A stretch of DNA of 64,000 nt from Paulinella micropora (taxonomy: Eukaryota > Cercozoa > Imbricatea > Euglyphida): positions 483,029 to 547,028 of the forward strand of contig BJOX01000260.1 in NCBI GenBank assembly GCA_009731375.1, read 5' to 3'. Numbering within the stretch: position 1 is the stretch's first letter; each line of letters begins with the position of its first letter. A program made the translations under genes and the position numbers. Shown here piece after piece: positions 27,806-40,401 of this stretch. The notes beneath the pieces are model-generated. The model made no database searches, was not told the origin of the DNA, and worked only from the letters and a program-made list of their open reading frames with translations.

Positions 27806-28487
27806 AGATCGCCGTGCCCGCCTAGCGGGGTTTCATTTCTTTCTCGGTGGCTCGGTGCTACCATTCTGCCTTAAGAGGAACGTATCCGTGGCCCTGCCCA
27901 GTGATGCGACCCTGAGAGCGCGAGTGGAGGCAAAGGCGAGCGCGACACAGGACGAGCTGGTGGCGACCGCGACCGGGTGCGGCGAGCTGGAGAAGGTGGC
28001 GGATGGTAAGCGTCTGGTGCCGGCCGCGCCGGAGGCGTCCTCCTGTGAGGCGGAAATCTACGCGATGGTGGAGGCATACCACGGCCAGGATAAAATATCT
28101 AACTTTGTGCAGGGCATCGCTGGGGGACGGGTCGCAGACGCGCTGGGGCCGTACGGGTGGGGGCAGCCCCCCATCCTGTACGGCGACAACCAAGGCGCCC
28201 TGGACCTCGCAGATACAAATGTGTTTTCTAGGAAGCTCGGGCACGTCGATCTGCGAAAGGGGCAATCGTCAACCAGAAGGTGGATGCTGGTTGAGTCGTC
28301 AACGAGAAGGTGGCATCAGCGGACAATGTGGCCGACGTCAACACCAAGCCGTCGCGCGGGGAGCCATACCTCAGACTGGTGCGGCCCGTGGCGAGCGACT
28401 AGCTTCGTCTGCTGCGTGGTGGCGCGCGCGCGCGCGCAGTGGGACTTCCTTCAACGTTGGGACTTTCAACCCGTGAACTCTGGATAG
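27766..28487 (+). pseudogene. copia RNase H
   Basis: Shifted frame with SWADSSWKGTAEDRRA (first Asp), SSCEAEIYAMVEA (Glu), ILYGDNQGALDLA (Asp) and GHVDLR. This is the copia RNase H order. Past about 28270 the frame loses similarity, and the sequence contains a CGCG run. Confidence 0.8.
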
Positions 28488-28825
28488 GACTCTGGATAGG
28501 ATAGAACTCTGGATAGAGTAGAACCGTGGATTGGTACCCAATTGCAAGGGGATAGATTTTAGTAATTAGGCGACTAGATTGCCGAACTCCACAAGCTGTG
28601 GAGACGTAGGCTAGCGCCTCTGCTTGCATTGAGTTAGTCATATATTGTGCACGGTTGTGCTGCTTGCGCTTTAGTTGTTAACAGTGTAGCTATATTGCCT
28701 AACTCCACAGGAGACGTAGGATAGCTCACTTTGCGCTTGACTTAATTGCGTAATCTAGGTATTAGTTGCGCGTTGCGTTGCGGACCGTGGCACTGACTCG
28801 TAAGGGAGTCTAATTAAGGGGGAGC
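28488..28825 (+). other. copia 3' untranslated region and polypurine tract
   Basis: Holds an imperfect direct repeat (ATTGCCGAACTCCACA...GGAGACGTAGG at 28579 and 28693) and ends in AAGGGGGAGC at 28816-28825, the polypurine primer for plus-strand synthesis. Confidence 0.75.
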
Positions 28826-29176
28826 ATTGGATAATTAATTAGACCCTTCCTCCTCAACTACGTCCGTATTGCTATTTGGTACGTTAGCATTATTCGTTAC
28901 GGTTAGTAGTATTATTAGTTATTAATACAGTCATTTAGAGTATCTTTTCTGGTACTGGTGGCACTAGCTTTTTTACCATTACCATTATTGCCCATATCAG
29001 GCCGTTTCGTGTGTCATTTTCTGGAGGTACATCTTTTGTGTGACGTCGTCAGGTGGACTGGCAGGAATTGTTCAGTATTGTTAAATTCTTTTACGAGGGA
29101 AGCAGTTGGCAGATAGGAGGGGGACGCCCCGAGTTCCGGTCACCGTTTGCAGAAGTCGCGAGGGTTTTCTCCCAAC
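28826..29176 (+). repeat. 3' LTR of copia element
   Basis: Matches 20722-21079 from ATTGGATAATTAATTAG to TTCTCCCAAC, with scattered differences including an extra ATTC near 28890. Confidence 0.9.
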
Positions 29177-30320
29177 GTCATCACCCTCATTATTAATATT
29201 GCATACATGAGCAATCCACACCGTTCGCACGGAAAATGACCAACACACAATATGAAGATACATATATGTATATGTCAACGTCAATACATTACTTAATGTA
29301 TGTTCAACAGTGTCATAGGGATGTATATGGAAAAGTGAAGGGTCACTGATTTTAATAAAAATAGCATGATCAGTAACCTTTTGGTACCACATGACAATTT
29401 ACAAAATATGAGGATCAGATGTGAAGCCTGTGAACACGGTGCATTTGAAAAAAGCGAAAAACTGGTAAAAATTGACTAAAAAAAAGAGGGGTGATGAGTT
29501 TGAACAAGACTGGAGAAGAGAAATTGCATGCCCTCGTAAGGGGATGAACGGAATCAGTTAGCTCAGTAGTCAGACCAATGTGTCCAACCAGTGGAGCGGA
29601 TATGTAACTCTGTTCCGAGACTCACGGGGCAGCTGGGTCCAAGTAAGAGGAAAAATACATTCAGAGGTGGTCGGAGGAAGCCAGCAAACGCGATGGAAAC
29701 AGAGAGCTGCTGGCGGATGAACTGGTTCTGCACACTCTCATGATATGTGTGTACATGAATATGTGAATGGTTGCACAAAGGAAGCCACGCTTGGGGTGAA
29801 AGCAGTCGTGAAGCAAATGGCAGTCCTGTTTTCGATAGAGCAAACTTAGAGTGGCTCAGGAGCTTGGAAAAGGTGTGCAGGGAGGAAACCAACAAGAGGG
29901 AAAAGGTCCACAGGATATGTGCATCACGCGGTTGCTGTTGGCTGCTCAACCAGCAGGTTTTCTGGTGCTTGGGAACTAAGTTGGTGGGAAGGTGGAAAAA
30001 GCTGTCGTCACGAATGTAACCCGGCCGCCCAGCGAGGAAAAAAGGCATTCAGCCAACGTATTTTTGCCATGGTTTTGTCCACGAGTGGGTGTTCTGGGGC
30101 GATTTTCCGCAATAGGGTCCGGACTGATTATTTCCACAAAAAACCTTAAAAGTGTTCTCCCTGTCATTTTCGGGTTGGGGTGGCCACTTACATGACTTGA
30201 AAAAATCCAGTGGCTCAAGATTTTGAACAGTTTTGAACTTTGTTTGGAGCCAACACCGTCTCGAGAACAGTGCATCATTGAGTTCGATACAGCTTGCACA
30301 TCGCACGTGCCTTACGCAGT
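29177..30320. other. Intergenic, no gene recognised
   Basis: Mixed-composition DNA without a convincing frame. 29549-29630 has tRNA-like A and B boxes. 30096-30123 is an exact reverse complement of 32949-32976. Confidence 0.6.
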
Positions 30321-30341
30321 GCTCTCTTTCTCTCTCTCTCG

Positions 30342-30401
<60 letters not shown>

Positions 30402-30499
30402 TTCTCTCTTTCTCTCTTTCTCTCTCTTTCTCTCTCTCTCTCTATGTATGTATGCTACTTTTACTGTTGAGAGAGATAGAGAGAGAGAGAGAAAGAGGG

Positions 30500-30530
<31 letters not shown>

Positions 30531-30721
30531 GAGAGAGAGTTTGTGTGTGTGTGGAACAGGGAGGAAGGAATAGGAAGGAAACATTGAAGTTAATAAATTC
30601 AACTCTGCGGACGTAACCTTTTTTATTTTTGATTTTCGAATTCGGACACAGCACCGGAAAAGTTATATTAAACAAATATTAATAACTATATTAATAAAGT
30701 GAAACCGACTGACCGACCGGC

Positions 30722-30753
<32 letters not shown>

Positions 30754-30796
30754 CATACATACATACATACATGCATGCATACATACACACATACTA

Positions 30797-30843
<47 letters not shown>

Positions 30844-30986
30844 GGTACTAGACACACATGATGCATACATGCATACACACATACATACATGCATGAATGC
30901 ATGCATGCATGCATATACGTATGCATGCATACATACATACATGCATACATGCATACATGCATACATACATACATACATGCATACTA

Positions 30987-31067
<81 letters not shown>

Positions 31068-31303
31068 ATAGATACATAAATACATACATGCACACATACA
31101 TGCCCGCCCGCCCGCCCGACCGATCGACTGACCGATCGACTATACATACATACATAGATGCATACATAGATGCCCGCCCGCCCGACCAACCGACCGACCG
31201 ATCGACTATACATACATACATACATACATACAAACATACAAACATACTACATACATACATTCGTATACATACGTATACATACATACATACATACATACAT
31301 ACA

Positions 31304-31364
<61 letters not shown>

Positions 31365-33300
31365 GCTACTACTGCTTATACTGCTACTACTGCTACTACT
31401 GCTACTACTGCTACTACATACATACATGATGCATGCATGCATACATACATACATACATGCATGAATGCATGAATGCATGCATATATGTATGCATGCATAT
31501 ACATACATGCATACATGCATACATACATACATATGTCATACATACATACATACACACACACATACACACACATACATGCATAAATACGTATACATATACA
31601 TACATACATGCATACATACGTACGAGTACGTACATACGTACATACGTACATACATACAGAAATACATACATACCTACCTATGTACCTCCCTACCTACTTA
31701 CTAACCTACCTACCTACCTAACTACCTTACCTGAATACATACATACATACATACATACATACATGCATGCATACATACATACATACATACACACATACAC
31801 ATACATACATACATACATACATACATACATACATACGTGTGCATACATACATACATACATACTCACTCACTCACTCACTGACCCACCCACTCACCCAACC
31901 ATCTACCCACTCACTCACTCACTCACTCACTCACTTACTCACTCACTCACTCACTCACCCACCCACCCAGTCAACCACCCACTCACTCACTCACTCACTC
32001 ATTCATGATCACACACACACACACATGCACACACACACACACATGCACACACACACACATGCACACACACACACACACACAAACACATACACATACACAC
32101 ACACACACACTCACTCACACACACAAACACAAGCACCAACAAATACAGACACACACACACCATACATACATACATGCAGAATACACATACACACGTATTA
32201 AATAATACATACACACACACACGCACACCCACACACACTCATAAACACAAACACAAACACACAGACACAAACACAAACACACACACAAACACAATACATA
32301 CATACATACATACAATACATGCATGCAAGACATACATACAAGACATACATTTTTGTATTCTGTATATACTTAATTATATATATAATTCCTCTGTATATTT
32401 AGTTTTTTTGTTGTAAAGACTGTTGCTTGCTCTGTGGTTGGCTAGAATCAGATTTGAGACGACGACCAGCGCGCAGGCCCGGACCAACAGGAAGCAGCGC
32501 AACATCGGGAACCTGGCGAAGGGAGCTTGCGGACCTTGCACGGTTGCCTGCCGTTCGCAGTGCAGCAGGAACAGCTNNNNNNNNNNGGGGAGAAGGAGGA
32601 AAGAAAACTGGGTAGATGGGAGAAGATTGATGAAAGAATGTCCAAGGAAGAAAGGAAGAGAGAAAGAGAGAGAAAGAGAGAGGAAAGGGTAACGCGTACG
32701 TATTGGAAAGAAAGAATGGAGGCCAGAAAGAACATCAAGAAAGAGATAGAGAGAGACACACACATACACACAAAGAAAAGAAAGAAAGGGTGAGAGAAAA
32801 ACTCTGAACCTGCAGACAACCTTCAGAAGTCTGAGACCCCTGTGAACTTCACGGGGAGTTTTGCCGACTGGGCTGTCTGAAAAAAGTGGGGTGAGTTGCC
32901 ACTTTTGCAACTACGCGGCCTTTGGACGGAAAATGTGGAACAGATCCGTCCGGACCCTATTGCGGAAAATCGCCCCGGTGTTACCCACGTTCACATGTGA
33001 ATGTTTTCGCCAACTTTCTCAAGCCAGGGAGGCGAGTTAAGCGTGAGCACCTCGCCCGACAATGCGAAACGATACCGCAGTTTCGTCCTGGGAAATACGG
33101 TCCTGGTTAGGGCACAAGTCGGGAAAGAGCCCGACTTCAGACCAGTGTAACATAACAAAACAAACCTACAAGATTAGAGCCAGCCCTGGGAGCTTCTGAG
33201 AACAGCAGTCGACTTTCCAGGTAGTCAGCTGCTATTTCTATCTTGACCCGAATAGTTCGACTTGTTTTGGCAGTGTAGTTGCTGTCTCTGCATGACAATA
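30321..33300. repeat. Microsatellite cluster: CT/GA, CATA, CTA, CACT, CA, GA
   Basis: A CT tract followed by GA (30321-30540) forms a potential hairpin. Then CATA and CTA arrays with GCCC/GACC islands (30720-31660), CACT and CA arrays (31860-32300), a 10-N gap (32577-32586), and a GA-rich stretch. 32405-32576 is non-repetitive and Cys-rich in one frame but unassigned. A perfect 8-bp hairpin (AAGTCGGG...CCCGACTT) lies at 33116-33137. Confidence 0.8.
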
Positions 33301-33380
33301 TCGGATAGTGTTGATAGGGGGATCTCTGCTCAGCCTATGTTGCTTTTGTAACAGCCTGTGTGTGCGTGTGTGTGCGTGTC

Positions 33381-33415
<35 letters not shown>

Positions 33416-33433
33416 ATGTATGTATGTGTTGTG

Positions 33434-33465
<32 letters not shown>

Positions 33466-33481
33466 CATGTGTGTTTGTGTG

Positions 33482-33519
<38 letters not shown>

Positions 33520-33524
33520 CTTAT

Positions 33525-33560
<36 letters not shown>

Positions 33561-34398
33561 TGTGGTGCGTGTGTGTGTGTGTGTATGTTTGTGTTTGTGT
33601 TTGTGTTTGGTGTGTGTGTACATGTGTGTACATGTGTGTGTGTGACACTGTCTGTGTGTGTGTGTGTGTGCGTGCTTATGTGTGTGTGTGTGTGTGTGTG
33701 TGTGTNNNNNNNNNNNNNNNNNNNNNNNNNNNNNNNNNNNNNNNNNNNNNNNNNNNNNNNNNNNNNNNNNNNNNNNNNNNNNNNNNNNNNNNNNNNNNNN
33801 NNNNNNNNNNNNNNNNNNNNNNNNNNNNNNNNNNNNNNNNNNNNNNNNNNNNNNNNNNNNNNNNNNNNNNNNNNNNNNNNNNNNNNNNNNNNNNNNNNNN
33901 NNNNNNNNNNNNNNNNNNNNNNNNNNNNNNNNNNNNNNNNNNNNNNNNNNNNNNNNNNNNNNNNNNNNNNNNNNNNNNNNNNNNNNNNNNNNNNNNNNNN
34001 NNNNNNNNNNNNNNNNNNNNNNNNNNNNNNNNNNNNNNNNNNNNNNNNNNNNNNNNNNNNNNNNNNNNNNNNNNNNNNNNNNNNNNNNNNNNNNNNNNNN
34101 NNNNNNNNNNNNNNNNNNNNNNNNNNNNNNNNNNNNNNNNNNNNNNNNNNNNNNNNNNNNNNNNNNNNNNNNNNNNNNNNNNNNNNNNNNNNNNNNNNNN
34201 NNNNNNNNNNNNNNNNNNNNNNNNNNNNNNNNNNNNNNNNNNNNNNNNNNNNNNNNNNNNNNNNNNNNNNNNNNNNNNNNNNNNNNNNNNNNNNNTGTGT
34301 GTGTGTGTGAGTGTGTGTGTGTGTGCTTATGTGTGTGTATGTGTGTGTATGTGTATGCGGTGTGTGTGTGTGTGTGTGTGTGCGTGTGTGTGTGCGTG

Positions 34399-34440
<42 letters not shown>

Positions 34441-34901
34441 TGTGTTTGTGTGTGTGTATGTGTGTGTGTGTGAGAAAGAGAGAGATAAAGTGTCAGTGTG
34501 TGTGTGTTTGAGAGAGAGAGAGAGAGGGAGGGAGAGAGAGAGAGAGAGAAAGAATGAATACATACATACATACATACATACATACAAATACATACATACA
34601 TACATACATTCGTACATACATACAACCATACATACATACATACATACATAGATATATTCACGCGAATAATAGAAATAACGTACATGCATAGCCTATAACA
34701 TATGCATAACATAAATATATAAATATATAGCACGCGTGCATAACGTGTATACGTATATATTACATGCATACATAACGTACATACATAACGTACTATACAT
34801 TGCATAACATGCATACATAACACGCATACATACATATTTTTCATGCAACAATATACCACAAAAAAGTTCCAAAATGCTGCATCTCTCTCTCTCTCTCTCC
34901 C

Positions 34902-34936
<35 letters not shown>

Positions 34937-35026
34937 NNNNNNNNNNACATGCACATACATACACACACATACACACATACACACATAGTAATACACACAT
35001 ATACACAGTGCATACACACACACAAA

Positions 35027-35057
<31 letters not shown>

Positions 35058-35080
35058 CTCTCTCTCTCCTCTCTCTCTTC

Positions 35081-35115
<35 letters not shown>

Positions 35116-35137
35116 TTTCGGTCTCTCTCTCCTCTCT

Positions 35138-35182
<45 letters not shown>

Positions 35183-35231
35183 TTTCGGTGAACCGTGTCT
35201 GTTTCTCTTCCTAATTTTTAATCTATTAGGA
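33301..35231. repeat. GT array split by a 590-bp gap, CATA, poly-C and CT arrays
   Basis: GT repeats flank N run 33706-34295. CATA/CATAACGT sequence follows, then a C run against a 10-N gap (34937-34946) and CT arrays up to the transposase-like gene. Confidence 0.85.
33706..34295. other. Assembly gaps (largest of eleven)
   Basis: N runs: 6395-6459, 18069-18078, 32577-32586, 33706-34295, 34937-34946, 48583-48592, 50313-50838, 52212-52683, 55903-55912, 58599-58674, 60698-60707. All sit in or beside simple repeats or G/C runs. Confidence 1.
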
Positions 35232-38200
35232 ATGCCACCCAAACAGACGGCTTATCTAGGACTCTGTACCGCTTGCGGAGTAGGATGGAGAGCTATAAAA
35301 TCGTCCTCGGGTCATGTTTCTCTCTGCGCAATTCCTGAGCAGAGCATAACAGAGTGGCAGAGTTTGGGTCTGCTGCCTTATAGATCTCAGAACCTTGCAA
35401 ATTCAAAACTATGCAAAGGCTGTTTGCTTGCGTTACCCAAAATAGCTGCACATGCTCAAAAAGCTCGGATGTTTCGCGATTCTCTGGCTACTGTTCTGAC
35501 AAGCGCTGTGCGTGAAAAGCGTTTGTTAGAACAGAAGGCAGCTGAAGCGTCAATGTGGAAGGCCAGCGCGGAAGAAGCAACTTCTTCGTACCACTACCTT
35601 CAGGAGGCATATCTATCCCAGCGAGAAGAATGCAAGCAACTTCAAAAAAAATACGAAGAGCTTGAAAATGAATTAAAAAGGCTTGACAAAAATAGCAAGC
35701 AGACCATAGTTAGACGCACCCAAAAAATCCAGTCTCTAAATCAAGAAGCTGAGCAAGCACAAAGAGATCATGCTGCAGAATTAACTGCGCTCCAAGACCA
35801 GAACACACAGCTGGTTGAAGAAAAGACACAGCTGCTTGAAGAAAACACAAAGCTGCAACAACAAACAGAAGACGGGGACAACTTATACTCTCCAACCCAA
35901 TCTCAAGATCTTTCATGCAGCCAGGGTTCTGATTACATTCCGACGCCGTTACGAGCGACGGCTGGAAAACAAGTGTCTACTTCTGGCAAAACCACTGCTT
36001 ACACTTATTCGCCTGCCGTGATTCGTGCAGCATTGGGCTTGCTTACGGCAGACATGCCGACATCACGTGTTCCAGAGGTGTTGCAGCTTTTGTTGCAATG
36101 CAGCCCGGCTACCGCGGGCGCAGACGGCTTGACCGTCCCCGCCATACCTACAATCATCCGTTGGTTGCACGCATTGGGTCTGTGTCTTACACAGCTCCAG
36201 ACAGCTTACGAGAAAGCACAACGCTGCATAGTGACGTTACGTCCAAGAATCTCGTCAAGTACTATGCATGTCCAATTTCTTGCAATCGTGCTGACGGATC
36301 CGTAGCCCGCGTCCTTCCGGGGGTTTGTTACACACAGCCGTCAGGGACAGCTGAAGATAGTGCCAAGGGTATCAATTCAGCGCTGGAGGCCGCAGCGGAA
36401 GAGTGTCGGCTGGCTGGTGAGTATGACGAATCACTTTTCAATCTGTTTGGCGACATCAAAGCATGTCAATTACTGGCTGCGCCAGCTTGCTACATGTCGG
36501 ACAATGAGGCTGCTGCGCAGGCCACAGGAAAGGAATGGTTGGATGTGCAGCGTGCTGCATCCAGCGAGAACGAGTTGCCAGACATTGAAAGACTTCGTGC
36601 GACATGCAGCATTCATTCAATGTGTCTCTGCGAGGATGATTTTGCTTCTTCAGTCAGCGATTGGATCAAGCAGCAGATAGGTGAAGCAGCGGACTTGAAC
36701 GATCATAGGCAAGAAGGACAACATACAATGTGTCGCTCTGCGTGAGTTGGCTAAGTTTTTTTCCACGACGGACAAGCTTTGGCCATTTTCACACCTGAGG
36801 CGTTTCGCTGTTTGGTTTAAAGACCAGTATCCGGAAAAGAAAATGCCACAGATACCGCGATGCGTAGGTCAGAAGATAAGTCTGCTAAACACACAATACC
36901 AATGAGAATTGATTGTGTTTGTAGGAAACCGCTACCATGTTTATTTCGAGCTTGCGCTGCCCTTTTTTGCACTGCATAAACCCTGGCTCAAATACCTCGA
37001 GTAAGTACTGACTGTGCCCGCATGTCGGCATCTACGCATGAATATGTAATTTTATTGTTGCTTAGCGAGGAGTGCACGGTGGCTGACGACCAAGCAGGGC
37101 AGCTGGCCACGAAGCTGACAGGGTATCTTAATAGCGCAGCTCTCATAGCGGGACTTCAGCTTCACGGCCGTTTGTTTGTCACCATTCTGCAACCTCACCG
37201 TGTGGCTGTCAAGTCCGCTGTCGTTGGTTGGCACATCTGGGACGCCATTCCGTTCTTGAAGAAGATTCGCTCGCTGCTACTTGATTGGAAGGACGACGGC
37301 TTCCCTGACAAAAAATTCAGGTTCTGATTGTCTTCATTACTTCACTGAACTTGATTTACTGACGTGCTGTGATGATTTTTTTGTACTGCTAGGTACGACG
37401 TTTTCAATGAGTTTCCTGCAATCCTGCCTGAGGTTAAGAGCTATAGGGAAGCTCATAAAGTGGAAATCGACCTGCTGGAAAAACATTCCTTCAACATCGA
37501 TGTTAAAGAAATCGAGCGGGAGGCATGTGCGAGTTTTCTTGCTAAGTTTGAGAAGCACTTCGGAATTTTCTTTGAAGGGGGCTCTCTTGAAGAAAATAAG
37601 ATTACACCCGCAATCGCAGCCATTTTGAAAACAACAAAGTTTGACAATGACATCGCAGAGGCGAGCTTTGGAATCCTGGACAGACAGCTGAAACTTCGAA
37701 GCACACGGGTGACATTGCCTACCCTTTCGGCCGCAACAGCCATTTCATTCAGCAAGCCGCTGACATGGCTAGAGAAACTAGATGATGAGCTTCAAAACGA
37801 CCACCGAACCACAAATGCAATCATACGCTTTGGTGTGAGCCGGTCGCAAGCTCTGGCACGAGCACTTAGAAATAAGTTCTACAAAGATCAAGCTGCAGTA
37901 TTAGAGCGATCTCGAGCAGAGAGAGAGAAAAGGAGAGCAGCACAGGACGAGAGAAGCATCATAACGTATCTGCTTCAAGAAGCTGCACTGAAAGGTGAGT
38001 TGTGCAAAAATAGTAAGGATTTGACGGAACAGATGGAGGCGAAAGCTTCCAAGACTGCCAAACACACATTTCTTATGCGACAAAAAAAGCTCGCGCAAGC
38101 CTTGGGTATCAAAGATCTTCCAAAAGGTCAGGAAGACGGCAAAGCTCGCCCTTTCGAGGAGCTTTGCCAAAAACTGGGGCAAGCCCTGGATGCCACTGAT

Positions 38201-39028
38201 TTCGACGCGTTGAAACGAGCGGATCCCTTCGAACGCAAGACTGCAGACCAGATCACGTTGCGAAATAGCACTCTAGATGTTGAAGCGCAAAAAGTGCATT
38301 TGCAAGCTACCCAAGCTTGGCAAGCAAGGAAGGAGCTACTCTTTGCACGGGCTGAGGAACGAAACAAGCAGGAGAGTCAGAATGCAGCGCCTGCAAAGTC
38401 TGGCAAGCGCAAACGTGACAAACGTAGTCGGCGCACCGCGAGAAATCGTCGGCGCCGCAATAGCGCACACGTCGACTCAGGTAGCGATGGAGATGTTACA
38501 GAAGCACCATTGGCTGACAACGAAGGCTATGCGGCAGTGGAGATTGGTGAAGTCGTAGCGATGCTGAATATCGATCCGCGAGAGCCGAACGAAACTGCTG
38601 AAGCCTTTCAGAAACGCGCGGACGATTACCCCACCTCGGCGTGGACCTTGGGAGTTGTGGTGGCTAAAGATCCTAAGGGACAAGCCAAGCCCCAGCTGAA
38701 GTTGCAAGTGCTTGGAACATCAGACAACGATCTCATCAAAGGGCAATACGGTTTTGCAGAGGAAGAAGAGCAGGGTGTTTGGGTTTATCATGCCGGCATG
38801 GCTCTGGAGGACGCTCAGGAGAAGCTCACAGCTGAGGCTGGTTGGTATGACTATGAATGGGAAGTCATCGCGCTTCAGGTAGAACTTTCCGAGGGACACA
38901 CTGGGAGCATGCTGTACAGCGATCAGCAAGTAATGAAGCGAATCTGCCTCAAGAACGGTTTCAAGCAACGATTTACTTGGGCCAAAGCATCAGCAAAGTC
39001 GCGGAGCAAGAAACGTAAGAGTAACTAG
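35232..39028 (+). CDS. Transposase-like (RNase H-fold candidate) multi-exon gene
   Basis: Proposed exons 35232-36177, 36201-36680, 36709-36867, 36925-37000, 37066-37320 and 37393-39028 (TAG) give about 1183 residues. Introns 4-6 (57, 65 and 72 bp) are ordinary GT-AG. The first two (23 and 28 bp) may be micro-introns or frameshifts. The N-terminus has paired CxxC motifs with a His between (CTAC...CKGC), then ~130 residues of coiled coil. The middle has LHSDVTSK, YMSDNEAAAQ and TCSIHSMCLCEDDF, resembling the spaced D, D and C-x2-H blocks of hAT-like transposases. NDIAEASFGILDR near the start of the last exon resembles the C-terminal block of such enzymes. A strongly basic patch (38400-38460) could be a nuclear signal. 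The family is not firmly identified; a domesticated or intact transposon gene is the best guess. Confidence 0.6.
36178..36200 (+). other. Candidate 23-bp micro-intron or frameshift
   Basis: GTCTGTG...CTCCAG. Removing it joins the frame of 35232 to that of 36201 as HALDSLRES, directly before LHSDVTSK. A 17-bp version ending at 36194 also keeps frame. Confidence 0.4.
36681..36708 (+). other. Candidate 28-bp micro-intron or frameshift
   Basis: GTGAAG...CATAG. Removing it restores a continuous reading QQIG|KKDNIQCVALREL. The unspliced frame stops at 36745. Confidence 0.4.
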
Positions 39029-40255
39029 GTAGTAATTTTCGTAATGCTCAATGTACTTGAAAAATACATCGCATAACCACCTCATGGCGGCCCCAGTCTT
39101 GATGTATCACATTGAAACACCTTTTTCTTGTTGATCTCATGACGCTTGTGGTTCGGTCTTGCTGTAATAGGTCAGTTACCGTCATGATCAGTTACGTCCG
39201 GGCCTTGTCTTTTAGATAGGAAATTCACTATTTTTGCTAGGCTGAGCCACCTCAAGTCAAGTGTCACAGGACAGCCTTGCTGACTTTTTATATAGCTGCG
39301 CTTGTTTTCCCAGCTTTATCCATTGCCCTAGTCTGTGTTTTTAGCAGCAATTCACTCATGAGACAGCAGAGCGTTGATCAACAGGGCAGTTGCTTGAAGC
39401 ATGAATTTGAAATATGACCGTTACATTTTCAATCAGCCAGAAAAAGTAGTAAGTGGCCGCTCAGCTATCTGTATCGCTAGCGACATTCAAGTGTCAACAA
39501 AGAATGATTTTTTCGATTTTGTGTCACTTTTCCAATTTTGGATCACTTTTTCGTTTCTATGTCAAAATTTTTTATTTTCAAATTTAACGGTAACATTTCG
39601 CTAAATTTACGTCATTTTTGCGGACGCATATAGTCGTTAATTTCAAAAATTCAAAATTTTGATACAAAAACGAAAAAAAGACACAAAACCGAAGAAGTGA
39701 CACAAAGCCGAAAAACCAATTTTCTTTTAGCACTTGAATGTCGCTAGCAGTATTTAGTAAGATATTAAAGCCTTGATACTTGCGCTTCGATAAATACTTT
39801 CAACATCCTCATCCCAACTCGTCAACAGCTTCATCTCACGATTTAAAAATTGAAAATCGCTTTTTCAGACCCTAAACTTGCCCAAAACAAGGCCCGCTCA
39901 CCACACAGAAATGCTGCATGGACTTGAAATTAGTGTTTCACTCTTCTCCAGATCCCATCCGATCTGGCTAGCCCACCGCCGCTTCCGACCGGCTACATAC
40001 CGATCCTGTTTCTTCCATCCTCACAGGCCAAAAAAGCCGAAATTCAAGAAATGACTGTTTTTTTACCTACCGACCGGAGTTTTCACTCTCTGAAGCTCTT
40101 CAATAGCTATTTCTCTTAGTTTTAGCACCGCACGCAAGGCCTAAATACTTTTATTTAATTTCCAGGTGGTCGATTTTGGTCATGTATATCCCTAAACTGT
40201 GTCACGAGCACAACCAAGTAAACGGACGAGATGCTGACAAGCACAACGAACAAAC
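39029..40255. other. AT-rich intergenic with a MITE-like palindrome
   Basis: No coding recognised apart from the inverted-repeat element at 39476-39748. Confidence 0.7.
39476..39748. mobile_element. MITE-like fold-back element, 273 bp
   Basis: Perfect 18-bp terminal inverted repeats GCTAGCGACATTCAAGTG / CACTTGAATGTCGCTAGC. The interior is also largely self-complementary (GTGTCACTTTT / AAGTGACAC, TTTCGTTT / AAACGAAA). AT-rich, no open frame. No clear target-site duplication. Confidence 0.7.
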
Positions 40256-40385
40256 TGTAACCGGAACAGCTACTCTGACATTTAGTCGTACCTCAACTGT
40301 AGAGGGGCAGACCAAGCATAAGAGTCAAGTAACGACAAGCCGGACAACACTTGATGCCACTATGTAATGTACGGGCCGGCCGACA
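40256..40385 (-). repeat. 3' LTR of minus-strand element
   Basis: TGTAACCGGAACAGC to GGGCCGGCCGACA on plus. Matches 46949-47078 at 129 of 130 positions (T for C at one site). Confidence 0.92.
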
Positions 40386-40401
40386 ATCCCTTTGCCCCCT
40401 T
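40386..40401 (-). promoter_or_regulatory. Polypurine tract
   Basis: AAGGGGGCAAAGGGAT on minus, directly before the 3' LTR. Confidence 0.75.

Larger units (their letters stand above)
20722..29176 (+). mobile_element. Ty1/copia LTR retrotransposon, frame-broken
   Basis: Order is LTR, primer site, gag, protease, integrase, reverse transcriptase, RNase H, polypurine tract, LTR. Integrase before RT defines copia. The coding frame changes at least six times and no single polyprotein can be read, so this copy is probably dead. The LTRs differ at roughly 13 substitutions plus several indels over ~350 bp, meaning an old insertion. No target-site duplication was found. It inserted between H2B and the next gene. 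Confidence 0.93.

Noticed and set aside
20722-29176. Programmed frameshifting as the reason for the many copia frames
   Set aside because: Shifts occur at more than six places, including inside the zinc knuckle and between RT and RNase H; decay explains this better.
33308-35084. Open frames of 447 and 584 codons
   Set aside because: They run through 590 N and GT/CA repeats; not real coding.
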